NCBI RefSeq assembly: GCF_000695625.1
Contig: NZ_JMQI01000074.1
Location: 124,001 to 188,000 of the forward strand
Length of the DNA: 64,000 nucleotides
Direction of reading: 5' to 3'
DNA from: Amycolatopsis rifamycinica
GTDB lineage: Bacteria > Actinomycetota > Actinomycetes > Mycobacteriales > Pseudonocardiaceae
Within the stretch, counting starts at the first letter, position 1. Each line of letters begins with the position of its first letter. A program made the translations under genes and the position numbers. This document shows positions 51,611 through 59,936 of the stretch, in pieces. Under the pieces are notes generated by a model. The model had not been told where the DNA came from and made no database searches. It worked only from the letters and a program-made list of their open reading frames with translations.

Positions 51611-52559
51611 GGGGCACCGCCTCCGGGGTGCGGGCGATGCGCGGGTCGAGCAGCGGGTAGAGCAGGTCGACGACCAGGTTGAGCACCACGAACACCAACG
51701 CGGCCAGCACGATCACCGCCTGCACGACCGGGACGTCCTGGGCGGTGACGGCGGCCGCGGTGATCCGGCCGACGCCGTCGCGCGAGAACACCGTCTCGGT
51801 GATCACCGAGCCCGCGACGAGGTTGCCCGCCACCACGCCGGCGACGGTCAGCGCCGGCACGGCCGCGTTGCGCAGCAGGTGTCCGAAGTGGACGCGCCAG
51901 CGGCTCGCCCCCTTCGCCGCCGCGATCTCCGCATACGGCTCTCGCTGCTGCGTGGCCAGGCTTTTGGCCAGCACCTGCCCGATGATCGCGCCGGTCGGCA
52001 GGGCGAGGGTGACGGCGGGCAGGAGGATCGACGCGAAACCCTGCGTGCCCAGCGCGGGCAGCAGCCGCAGCCGGAAGGAGAAGAACTGGATCAACAGCAA
52101 CCCGACCCAGAACGGCGGCAGCGAGATCGCCAGCGACGGCAGGGACAGCAGGGCCTGCCGCAGCCGGCGGAACCGGGTGAACGTGCCGAGGAACGCCGAG
52201 CCGCCGCCGAACAGCACCGCGAACACCAGCGCCAGCCCGGTGACGGCGAGCGTCGGCGGCAACGCCGTGACGACCATGCGCGTCGCGTCGTCACCGGTGG
52301 CGACACTGCTCCCGAAGTCGCCGTGCAACGCCGAGACCAGCCGTTTCAGGTACTGCACCGGCAGCGGCGAGTCGAGCCCGTACTCGGCGCGGGCGGCCGC
52401 GAGCTGCTCCGCCGTCGCCGACGAGCCCGCCTCCCCGGCGGCGAGTTTCGCCGAAACGGCGTCACCCGGCAGCAGGTAGAGGATCAGGAAGGACAGCGTG
52501 AACGCCGCCCACAGCACGAACACCGCCTGCCCGGCGCGGCGGAGGAGGTAGCGCCTCAC
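51603..52559 (-). CDS. ABC importer permease (DppB-like)
   Basis: A 318-residue permease: RRYLLRRAGQAVFVLWAAFTLSFLILYLLPGDAV at the N terminus is the classical DppB opening, followed by YGLDSPLPVQYLKRLVSALHGDFGSSV and the EAA loop AEIAAAKGASRWRVHFGHLLRNAAVPAL, and six helices in total. The GTG start overlaps the stop of the solute-binding gene by 4 bases, and its stop overlaps the next permease, so the operon is translated as a coupled chain. Partner of the DppC-like permease and the double ATPase. Confidence 0.92.
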   Translation of the reverse strand: MRRYLLRRAGQAVFVLWAAFTLSFLILYLLPGDAVSAKLAAGEAGSSATAEQLAAARAEYGLDSPLPVQYLKRLVSALHGDFGSSVATGDDATRMVVTALPPTLAVTGLALVFAVLFGGGSAFLGTFTRFRRLRQALLSLPSLAISLPPFWVGLLLIQFFSFRLRLLPALGTQGFASILLPAVTLALPTGAIIGQVLAKSLATQQREPYAEIAAAKGASRWRVHFGHLLRNAAVPALTVAGVVAGNLVAGSVITETVFSRDGVGRITAAAVTAQDVPVVQAVIVLAALVFVVLNLVVDLLYPLLDPRIARTPEAVPRG

Positions 52560-54166
52560 GACAGCCACGCGTCGAACAGCTGCAGCCGCGACGACGCCTC
52601 GAAGTCGACGGCGTGCGCCTTCGAGCTGAGCGCGACGACCTGGGTCAGCTCGAACACCGGGACCGCGTAGGCGTGGCCGACGATCAGCTTCTGCGCCTCG
52701 TCGGCCGCCGGCCTGCGCTTGGCCGCGTCCACAGTGGACGACTGCGCGTCGAGCGCGGCGTCGAGGGGGTTGCCCGGGGTGAGCTTGCTGCGGTTGCCGG
52801 CCTTGGTGGAGAACTGGCTGCGCAGGATGTCCGGATCGGCCCGGGTCACGTTGTACCAGAGGAAGTCGTAGTTCCCGGACAGCTGGATCTGCGTGGTTTC
52901 GGCCGTGGTGTGCTGCTCGATCCGCAGGTCGAAGCCGATCTTGCGGAGCTGCTGCTGGATCAGCTCCAGCACGCTGCGGTTCTGGTTGAACACCGGCGAG
53001 AACACCACCGCCGCACTCAGCCGCTGCCCGTCCTTGACGCGGATCCCGTCGGGACCGGGCACCCAGCCGTCGCCGTCCAGCAGCGCGGCCGCGCCCTTCG
53101 GGTCGTAGGCGAGCTGCTGCGAGAGGTCGCTGTGCAACGGCGTAGCCGAGCCGAGGATGCTCGTGGCGGCCTGGTAGCTCGGCGTCAGCACGGTGCTCAC
53201 CACCTCGGCCCGGTCGACGCCCTTGAGCACGGCCTGGCGCACCTTCTCCGCGGCGAGGACACCGCGGGTGGTGTTGGCGTGCAGGTTGAACACCACCCCG
53301 GGGTTGGGCCGGATGTTCTCGCCGAACCCGTTGCCGGTGAACTGCGGCTCGTCGACCGGCTGGATGTCGGTGGCCGCGTCGAGCTGGCCGGAGGCGAGGC
53401 TGCCGGTGCGGACGCCGGGTTCGGGCACGATCTTGTAGTCGATCTTGTCCAGGTAGGCCTCGCCCTGGTGCTTGAACAGCGACGAGCCCCAGGCGTAACC
53501 CTTCCGCTTGGCCAGGACGATCTCCTGGTTCTGCTTGAAGCTTTCGAACACGAACGGCCCGGACCCGATCAGGCCGGTGCCCTGGCAACGCTGTTCCGGC
53601 GTCTTCGTGAACGCCGCGGGGGCCAGGACGCCGAGTGAGACGGTCGAGCCGGCCTGCAGGAACTGCGCGCTGGGCGCGGAGAACTCGAGCCGGACGGTCC
53701 GCGGGTCGACCACCGTCGACCCCTGGTACGCGGCCAGGTAGCCGAAGCCGAGCTGGGCCTTCGTGCCGAGGGCCTTGATGCCGTCGAAGCTGGTCTTCAC
53801 GGCGGCCGCGTCGACCGGGCTGCCGTCGGCGAACGTCGCGCCGGAGCGCAGGTGGAAGGTGAACGCGGTGGAATCGGCGTTGATCTCCCACTTCTCGGCC
53901 AGCCACGGCTTGATCTCGCCGGTCTTCGGGTCCTGGTCGGTGAGGGAGTCGACCAGCTGGCGGGCGACGTTGATCGACGCGTTCGTCGCGGTCTGCTGCG
54001 GGTCGATGCAGTCGGGCGCGGACGAGATGCCCAGCCGCAGCGTGCCGCCGGGCTTCGGCGGGCCCGCGTCGGCCGCCGCTTCACCGCCGGCGGCGGAGCA
54101 GGCGGTGAGCAGCACGGGCAGGGCGAGCAGGGCCGCGGCGTTGCGGGCACGGGAAAGAGAGGACAC
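52556..54166 (-). CDS. ABC importer solute-binding lipoprotein (SBP family 5)
   Basis: A 536-residue protein with a lipoprotein signal peptide (MSSLSRARNAAALLALPVLLTAC; lipobox LTAC) and the family-5 extracytoplasmic solute-binding domain: PKPGGTLRLGISSAPDCIDPQQTATNASINVARQLVDSL, WEINADSTAFTFHLRSGATFADGSPVDAAAVKTSFD, VRQAVLKGVDRAEVV. Family 5 proteins usually bind peptides, nickel or other small ligands. Here the downstream sulfur monooxygenases suggest an organosulfur ligand. First gene of a six-gene operon (four of the five junctions overlap). GTG start. A pair of TTGACAC direct repeats lies about 100 bp upstream. Confidence 0.92.
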   Translation of the reverse strand: MSSLSRARNAAALLALPVLLTACSAAGGEAAADAGPPKPGGTLRLGISSAPDCIDPQQTATNASINVARQLVDSLTDQDPKTGEIKPWLAEKWEINADSTAFTFHLRSGATFADGSPVDAAAVKTSFDGIKALGTKAQLGFGYLAAYQGSTVVDPRTVRLEFSAPSAQFLQAGSTVSLGVLAPAAFTKTPEQRCQGTGLIGSGPFVFESFKQNQEIVLAKRKGYAWGSSLFKHQGEAYLDKIDYKIVPEPGVRTGSLASGQLDAATDIQPVDEPQFTGNGFGENIRPNPGVVFNLHANTTRGVLAAEKVRQAVLKGVDRAEVVSTVLTPSYQAATSILGSATPLHSDLSQQLAYDPKGAAALLDGDGWVPGPDGIRVKDGQRLSAAVVFSPVFNQNRSVLELIQQQLRKIGFDLRIEQHTTAETTQIQLSGNYDFLWYNVTRADPDILRSQFSTKAGNRSKLTPGNPLDAALDAQSSTVDAAKRRPAADEAQKLIVGHAYAVPVFELTQVVALSSKAHAVDFEASSRLQLFDAWLS

Positions 54167-54467
54167 CGGACGGCCTCCAGCGGGGAGCGGTTGCGCTTTC
54201 GGAACGCGACGCTAGCCACCCGTCCGGCGCCGTCCCACTCCGCGAACCGGAGTCCCAATCTTTGACACCGCGGCGAGACACCCTTGACACGCAAGCGTTT
54301 TCGGGTCTCCGGCCCGGGTCGCCGTCCACATCGTGAACGCGCGTGCGCCGCGGCGGCGCACCGGATAGCTGTGGAGCCATGACTTCGCCCGCCCGGCCGC
54401 GCCCGGATCGTCACGTCGAGGGCACTCGACGGCTCGTCGGCCCCGAGCGGGCCCGGGCGCGGCGCCG
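54167..54467. other. Promoter region of the sulfur-scavenging operon
   Basis: About 300 bp between the solute-binding gene start and the stop of the upstream LLM gene. It contains the TTGACAC repeats at 54262-54290 and an AT-richer patch around 54250-54300. I see no coding sequence in it. Confidence 0.5.
54262..54290. promoter_or_regulatory. Direct repeats TTGACAC, 22 bp apart
   Basis: TTGACAC at 54262-54268 and 54284-54290 sit in the same orientation two helical turns apart, about 100-125 bp before the operon start. That is a typical position for an activator such as a sulfur-responsive LysR protein, but either copy could also be a -35 element for the opposite strand. Confidence 0.4.
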
Positions 54468-55391
54468 CTACATCGCCCCGGCCAGCTGCCAGGTGCGCAG
54501 CCGCTCCCGCGCCGACCGCATGCCCGCCTGGATCAGGACGACCTCCGTCGCGCCGGCGTCGAAGTACCGGCGCAGGCCCGCCTCGACCGTGCGCTCGTCG
54601 CCGATCAGCGCGAGGTCGGCCGCGTGCGTGGCGCCCTCCGCGTCGAGGATGCGGCGGTAGGACGGGATGTCGCCGTAGTAGCCCAGGTGGACCGCGGCGA
54701 TCTGACGGACCGTCTCGGGGTCGTCGGTCACCACGGCCGGGACCGCCGCGATCACCCGTGGCTCCGGACGCCCCGCGCCGGCGGCGGCCTTGGTCACCGT
54801 GGGCACGACGTGCTCCGCGAGCGCCCGCGGGCCGGCCAGGAACGGGAGGGTGCCGTCCGCGAGCTCCCCGGCCACGCGCAGGGCCTGCGGCCCCATCGCG
54901 GCGACGACGACGGGGACGTCGCCACCGCCGGGCACGGCCGTGGGCAGCGGCGGGCGGGCGGTGAGCGTCTCGCCGTCGAACTCCGGACGGCGGCCGTCGA
55001 GCAGGTCGCGCAGCACGGTCAGGGACTCGCGCAGGGACGTGATGGGTGGCGGGTATTCGAAGCCGAACGCCGGTTCCAGCAGGCTCCGCACGCCCAGGCC
55101 CAGCCCGAGGGTGAACCGCCCGCCGGTGGCGGCCTGCGCGGTCTGCGCCTGCGCGGCGAGGTGGAGCGGGTGCCGCGGGTAGAGCGGCACGACGGCGGTC
55201 CCGACGGCGACTTCGGGCACCGCGCGCCCGGCGAGGGCGGCCAGCGTGAGGGCGTCGTGGTCGAACAGCTGGGAGAACCAGACGGAGCGAAGGCCGGCGT
55301 CGGCGGCCTCGCGGGTCTGGGCGAGCAGCGCCTCGACGCTGTTGGCGACCCCCGACAGGTCGCCGGCGGGCAGGGCGGCACCGATGGTCAT
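54468..55391 (-). CDS. LLM-class F420-dependent oxidoreductase
   Basis: A 307-residue TIM-barrel protein: TIGAALPAGDLSGVANSVEALLAQTREAADAGLRSVWFSQLFDHDALTLAALAG, VPEVAVGTAVVPLYPRHPLHLAAQAQTAQAATGGRFTLGLGLGVRSLLEPAFGFEYPPPITSLRESL. The pattern is that of actinobacterial F420-dependent LLM oxidoreductases. Reaction unknown. It lies upstream of and parallel to the sulfur operon but with a 301-bp gap, so it is probably separate. A minisatellite fills the space before its start. Confidence 0.88.
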   Translation of the reverse strand: MTIGAALPAGDLSGVANSVEALLAQTREAADAGLRSVWFSQLFDHDALTLAALAGRAVPEVAVGTAVVPLYPRHPLHLAAQAQTAQAATGGRFTLGLGLGVRSLLEPAFGFEYPPPITSLRESLTVLRDLLDGRRPEFDGETLTARPPLPTAVPGGGDVPVVVAAMGPQALRVAGELADGTLPFLAGPRALAEHVVPTVTKAAAGAGRPEPRVIAAVPAVVTDDPETVRQIAAVHLGYYGDIPSYRRILDAEGATHAADLALIGDERTVEAGLRRYFDAGATEVVLIQAGMRSARERLRTWQLAGAM

Positions 55392-55413
55392 GGCGGTTCC
55401 TCCGGGGCGGATC

Positions 55414-55640
55414 GGGCTTTTCGGGACAGGGCGGGCTTCTCGGGCGGCAGGGCCGGTTCTCGGGCGGCAATCGGGGCTTTTCGGCAGCAGGGCGGGCTTC
55501 TCGGGCGGCAGTCCAGGATTCTCGGGCAGCAGCCGAGGCTTCTCAGGCGGCAGTCCGAGCTCCTCGCGCAGCAGTCAGGGCTCCTCGGGCGGCCATCCGG
55601 TTCGCGGGGCGGCAATCCGGTGCGCGGGGCGGCGAACGGC
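55414..55640. repeat. 21-bp minisatellite, about eleven degenerate copies
   Basis: Consecutive units resembling GGGCTTCTCGGGCGGCAGTCC, mostly 21 bp long and decaying toward both ends, fill nearly all the space between the LLM oxidoreductase start and the AfsR-type gene stop. The period is divisible by three, so all frames stay open and give 7-residue repeats when translated. No start or ribosome site makes it a convincing gene. Confidence 0.75.
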
Positions 55641-55645
55641 CGCGG

Positions 55646-58207
55646 TCAGGCCTCCTCGGGGTACTCGGACTCGCGCCGCCACGAGATCGGCCTCGGGCGC
55701 GGCAACCGGCGGTGTCCCGCGCGGGCCGCCGGCCGGGGCGGACCGTCCGGCTGGGCGCGGTCGGCCGCGAGGTCGAACTGGTCGCGTCCCAGACCCGTCC
55801 GCGGTGAGGCCGTGCGATGGCCCGTCGCCGGCTCGCCGGGTGACAGCGCCGGCAGGTCCGGTGACGTCGCGACAGCCGCCCGGGCCCGGTCGACCCCGGC
55901 CAGGACCTGCCGGACCAGTTCGTCCCAGCTCACCCCGCCCGCCTGCTCTCCCGCCGTCAGCGCGCGCGTGATCCGGCCCGCCGCGTCGGCGAAGCGGCTT
56001 TCACGGACCGCCAGCTCCCCGAGGGAGCGTTCGAGCGCCGCCTCGGCACGCCGGTCGCCCGCCGAAACCGCCGCGCGCAACGCCGTTTCGCCGCTCTCGC
56101 GCCAGTCCGCGTACCGGCCGCGCGACGCCGCCAGGGCGGCCACCGCCAGCGCCAGTTCCGCGCTGTAGCCCGGCTCCCCCGCGTCGGCGGCTTGGCGCAC
56201 CGCGGCCAGCAGCCCGGCGGACTCGCGGTCGTACCACGTGCCGGCGTCGCCGAGGTCGGCCACCACCGCGGTGCGCGGCACGGCGCCGGCCGCGACGCCC
56301 CGGACCTCGTCCGCCAGGTGCAGCCACGCGCCGAACAGCCGTCGCAACGCCGCTGTCCTCGCCGGAAGCGGTTGTGCCGCCAGCAGCTCTCGCGCGAGCA
56401 GCCGGGTCAGCGACGGCAGCCGGTACCGGGGGCCGGCGACGTCGACGAGACGCGCGTCGACCAGCGACTCCAGCGCGTCGGCCGCTTCGGCCGGGCCGAG
56501 GTCCGCCAGCGCCGTCGCGGCCCAGCCCGCCCAGCTGCCCGCCGGCAGCAACGCCAGCCGCGCGAACAGCTCCCGCGCCGGCGCCGGCACGTCCGCCAAG
56601 CCGCGCCCGACGGCCGCGCGCACGCCCGCGCCGAGCCGGCCGAGCCGGTCGTCCTCGGCCCGCAGCCGCGCCACCGCCTGGGCCAGCGTGCGGCCCGGCC
56701 GCGCCGCGACGTGCGTGGCCGCCGCCGTCACCGCCAGCGGCAGGCCGCCGCACAGCTCGACCAGCTCCACCGCGTCGGACAGCTCCGTCGTCACGCGGTC
56801 CTCCCCCACCAGGGCCGAGAGCAGTTCGACGCCCTCCGCGCCGTCCAGCACGTCGAGCTCGGCCACCGCCACCCCCGGCAGCGACGGCACCCGGGCGCGG
56901 GTGGTGACGAGCAGGCGGCAGCCCCGGGCGTCCGCGACGAACGGCGTGACGCGCGCCAGGCTCGCGGCGTCGTCCAGCACGGTCAGGACCCGGCGCCCGG
57001 CGAGCACGCTGCGGTACAGCGCGGCGCGGCCGTCCAGGTCCTCCGGGATCTCCGCCGCGGGCACGCCGAGCGCGTGTAGGAACCGCGCCAGCACCTCGGC
57101 GGCGTCCTCGGCGGTGTTCCCGGCGGCGAGCCGCGCGTAGAGCACCCCGTCGGGGAACGCCGGGGCGGCACGGTGCGCGGCCTCCGCGGCCACGGCGGAC
57201 TTGCCCGCCCCGCCGCGTCCGGTGAGGATCGTGACCACCGCGGCGCCGGGCCCGTCGTCGGTGAGGCCGCGCCGCAGCCCGGCCAGCAGCCGTTCGTGCC
57301 CGGTGAAGTACGGCAGGCGCGCGGGCAGCATTCGCGGGACCGCGCGGCCGCTCGCCGGCGCCGCGCTCGACCCGGCGAGGATGTCCTGGTGCAGCTCGCG
57401 CAGGGCCGCACCGGGCTCCAGGCCCAGTTCGTCGACGAAGCGGCGGCGCACGGCCCGGTAGGCGGCGAGGGCCTCGACCCGGCGGCCACACCGGTGCAGC
57501 GCGGTCATCAGCTGCAGCACGAACCGCTCGCGCAGCGGGTATTCCTCGGTCAGCACCGAGATCTCGCCGACGACCTCGCGGTGCAGCCCCAGCTCCAGTT
57601 CGGCGTCGAGGCAGTCCTCGAGCACCTCGACGCGCCTCTCGGCGATACGGACCTGGTGGGCCCGCACGACACCGCTGTCGATGCCGGTGAGCGGTTCGCC
57701 GCGCCACAGCGCCAGCGCCTCCCGGAACGCCGCCCGCGCCTCCTCCGGCCGCCGCGCGGCGCGTCCGCGGGCCACCAGGGCCTCGAACTCGTGCAGGTCC
57801 AGTTCTCCGGGCGCGAGGTCGAGGCAGTAGCCGCTGCCGCGCGCGGAGATCCGTTCGCCCAGCCCGGCTTTCGCCAGCGCGCGGCGCAGGGCCGAGACGC
57901 AGGTCTGGATCTGCGCCCGGGCCGTCGCGGGCGGCGTGGCGCCCCACAGCGCGTCGAGCAGCCCCTCCAGCGGCACCACGCGGTTGCCGTTGAGCAGCAG
58001 CAGCGCGAGCACCACCTGCTGGCGGCGGGCGGTCACGACGACCGGCTCGCGGCCGCGGACCTGCAGCAGGCCCAGCACCCGGAAATCGGGCTCGCTCCGG
58101 GGGTTCCGGGCGGCGAAGCCCCCGGCCCGAGGCGAAGCCTCGGCTGTCACAGCATCGGGGGCGGTGCGGAGCACGGCGGCTCCGGGTGTCGGCACGGTGG
58201 TCTGCAC
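55646..58207 (-). CDS. AfsR/SARP-family transcriptional regulator with NB-ARC ATPase domain
   Basis: An 853-residue regulator. It has an OmpR-type winged helix (residues about 40-125; RRQQVVLALLLLNGNRVVPLEGLLDALWG), a bacterial transcriptional activator domain (about 130-280; HEFEALVARGRAARR... FVLQLMTALHRCGRRVEALAAYRAVRRRFVDELGLEPGAALRELHQDIL), an NB-ARC ATPase (about 300-560; P-loop LTGRGGAGKSAVA, VLTVLDDA, LLVTTR, CGGLPLAV) and a C-terminal helical repeat part. Such proteins activate antibiotic gene clusters. It lies 16 bp after the PLP decarboxylase in the same direction and near a divergent PKS, so it is the likely pathway-specific activator. GTG start with GGAGGG upstream. Confidence 0.92.
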   Translation of the reverse strand: MQTTVPTPGAAVLRTAPDAVTAEASPRAGGFAARNPRSEPDFRVLGLLQVRGREPVVVTARRQQVVLALLLLNGNRVVPLEGLLDALWGATPPATARAQIQTCVSALRRALAKAGLGERISARGSGYCLDLAPGELDLHEFEALVARGRAARRPEEARAAFREALALWRGEPLTGIDSGVVRAHQVRIAERRVEVLEDCLDAELELGLHREVVGEISVLTEEYPLRERFVLQLMTALHRCGRRVEALAAYRAVRRRFVDELGLEPGAALRELHQDILAGSSAAPASGRAVPRMLPARLPYFTGHERLLAGLRRGLTDDGPGAAVVTILTGRGGAGKSAVAAEAAHRAAPAFPDGVLYARLAAGNTAEDAAEVLARFLHALGVPAAEIPEDLDGRAALYRSVLAGRRVLTVLDDAASLARVTPFVADARGCRLLVTTRARVPSLPGVAVAELDVLDGAEGVELLSALVGEDRVTTELSDAVELVELCGGLPLAVTAAATHVAARPGRTLAQAVARLRAEDDRLGRLGAGVRAAVGRGLADVPAPARELFARLALLPAGSWAGWAATALADLGPAEAADALESLVDARLVDVAGPRYRLPSLTRLLARELLAAQPLPARTAALRRLFGAWLHLADEVRGVAAGAVPRTAVVADLGDAGTWYDRESAGLLAAVRQAADAGEPGYSAELALAVAALAASRGRYADWRESGETALRAAVSAGDRRAEAALERSLGELAVRESRFADAAGRITRALTAGEQAGGVSWDELVRQVLAGVDRARAAVATSPDLPALSPGEPATGHRTASPRTGLGRDQFDLAADRAQPDGPPRPAARAGHRRLPRPRPISWRRESEYPEEA

Positions 58208-58223
58208 GGTGTTCCCTCCGGGG

Positions 58224-59453
58224 TCAGACGAGGACTTCGGGCGGCGCCGGGTGCCCGAGGAAGGCGGTGGGGCTGGCGGTCAGGCCGTAGGCGCCGGCCT
58301 GGAAGATCGCGATCAGGTCGCCGATCGCCGCACCGGGCAGGGAAACCCGGTCGCCGAGGAGGTCGAGCGGGGTGCACAGGCAGCCGACCACCGTCACCGT
58401 CTCCTCGGGACCGCCGGGCGCGGTCGCCAGGGACAGTGGGTAGTTGCGGCGGATGGCCTGGCCGAAGTTGCCGGACGCGGCCAGCTGGTGGTGCAGGCCG
58501 CCGTCGACGACGAGGAACGTCGTGCCGCGCGAGACCTTCCGGTCGACCACCCGGGTGAGGTACACCCCGGCCTCCCCGACGAGGTAGCGGCCGAGCTCGA
58601 TCACCACCCGTGCCTCCGGCAGCGCGGGCCGCAGCGAGACGGCCAGGAGTTTGGCCAGGTTCTCGCCGACCTCGTCGAGGTCCAGCGCGGTGTCGCGGGC
58701 GGTGTAGGGGATGCCGAAGCCGCCGCCGAGGTTCACCGACCGCACCGGGCCGGGTGCCGCCTCCGCCAGCTGCAGGACCAGGTCGACCGTCGCGCGCTGG
58801 GCTTCGCACAGGCTTTCCGCGCGCAGGTTCTGGGAGCCGGCGAAGACGTGGAAGCCCTGGAAGTCCAAGCCGGCGGCGCCGACCTCGGCCAGCACGGCGG
58901 GTACGCGCTCGGCGTCGATGCCGAACTGCTGCGGGCCGCCGCCCAGGCGCATGCCGGAGCCGCGCACGGCGAAGTCCGGGTTCACCCGCAGGGCCACGCG
59001 CGGGGTGAGGCCGAGGCGCTCGCCGGCTTCCCGGACGCGGGCCAGTTCGGTCGTGGACTCCAGTTCGACCGTGACGCCGGCGGCGACCGCGCGGGTCAGC
59101 TCGGCCGCGCTCTTGCCGGGGCCGGCGAAGCTGATCCGCTCCGGCGGCACGGTCGTGTCGAGCGCCTGCCGCAGCTCCCCGCCGGACGCGACGTCGAGGC
59201 CGTCGACGAGGCCGCTGAGGTGGTGCAGCAAGGCGGGCATCGGGTTCGCCTTGACCGCGTAGCTCAGCTCGACGCCGTCGGGCAGGGCGGCCCGCACCCG
59301 CTCGACGCGGGTGGTGACGAGCGAGCGGTCGTAGGCGAAGAAGGGGGTGGTGCCGACCCGCGCCGCGAGCCGGTCCACGGGCACGCCGCCCACGGTGAGC
59401 ACACCGCCGTCGCGGCCGAACGGCGCCGCCGCGGCTTCCGTCGTGTTCGCCAT
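58224..59453 (-). CDS. PLP-dependent type III decarboxylase, exosortase-A-associated type
   Basis: A 409-residue fold-III PLP enzyme. The PLP Lys is in LSYAVKANPMPALLHHLSGLVDGLDVASGGEL. Other conserved features are ISFAGPGKS, RVNPDFAVRGSGMRLGGGPQQFGID, FHVFAGSQNLRAE, the phosphate loop NLGGGFGIPY, ELGRYLVGEAGVY, and the C-terminal dimer-interface active site GCLCTPLDLLGDRV. The sequence matches the subfamily named after exosortase-A systems, whose substrates are not firmly known. Relatives in PKS clusters decarboxylate carrier-bound or free amino acids (BtrK/VinO-like). Divergent from the PKS gene, so probably part of that biosynthesis. ATG 59453 fits the homology; upstream in-frame extension is not conserved. 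Confidence 0.87.
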   Translation of the reverse strand: MANTTEAAAAPFGRDGGVLTVGGVPVDRLAARVGTTPFFAYDRSLVTTRVERVRAALPDGVELSYAVKANPMPALLHHLSGLVDGLDVASGGELRQALDTTVPPERISFAGPGKSAAELTRAVAAGVTVELESTTELARVREAGERLGLTPRVALRVNPDFAVRGSGMRLGGGPQQFGIDAERVPAVLAEVGAAGLDFQGFHVFAGSQNLRAESLCEAQRATVDLVLQLAEAAPGPVRSVNLGGGFGIPYTARDTALDLDEVGENLAKLLAVSLRPALPEARVVIELGRYLVGEAGVYLTRVVDRKVSRGTTFLVVDGGLHHQLAASGNFGQAIRRNYPLSLATAPGGPEETVTVVGCLCTPLDLLGDRVSLPGAAIGDLIAIFQAGAYGLTASPTAFLGHPAPPEVLV

Positions 59454-59936
59454 CGCTTTCCTTTTCTTCGAGCACGGGAAATGAATACCGGAAAGACGCC
59501 CCGGACGGTTCCGTGGCGGTACGGGCACCACTGAAGCAACTACCCACCCACCCGGGCATGGGTAGTCCTCACCCAGATTCGGCGGGCACGCGGGGACCGG
59601 GGTACCCAGGTGTACCGACGGTGCCCGGGTGGTCACCCGAGTCGCCCCATCCACTGCGGACCGGAACGGTATTTCCGCAGCTCAGAGCGATTGACCACAC
59701 CGTTCGGCGCAGTCACCCACCACCGCTGCTCCAGCCGGGTGGCACGCTCCGGTGGCAGCTTCCTGCCGTCGCCTGCCTGCCACCGCCGGCCCCGGGAACA
59801 CCCCTTGACGAACGGGGTGCGCAGCCCGCACGATCGGAATCCACCGGCCGAGGGCGAAATTCCCGGAAACCGGCACGGTTCGGTCAGCTCGACGCTTTCC
59901 CCGATTCCCGCGATCCCTTCCGACGATGGGTGAACT
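59454..59936. other. Divergent promoter region between the decarboxylase/AfsR operon and the PKS
   Basis: 483 bp, the largest clearly non-coding stretch of the biosynthetic region. It contains an 8-bp inverted repeat (ACTACCCA/TGGGTAGT, 59539-59546 and 59559-59566). I do not recognise the heptameric direct repeats typical of SARP binding with confidence. The promoters for both directions should lie here. Confidence 0.55.
59539..59566. promoter_or_regulatory. Inverted repeat in the PKS promoter region
   Basis: ACTACCCA and TGGGTAGT separated by 12 bp, 86 bp upstream of the decarboxylase start and 371 bp upstream of the PKS start. It could be an operator or a short hairpin in the leader. Function is unassigned. 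Confidence 0.35.

Noticed and set aside
55246..55971. Plus-strand open frame with Gly/Ser heptapeptide repeats across the minisatellite, considered as a repeat protein
   Set aside because: It also runs through the start of the LLM gene and the end of the AfsR gene on the other strand, has no plausible start, and openness is explained by a 21-bp period in GC-rich DNA.
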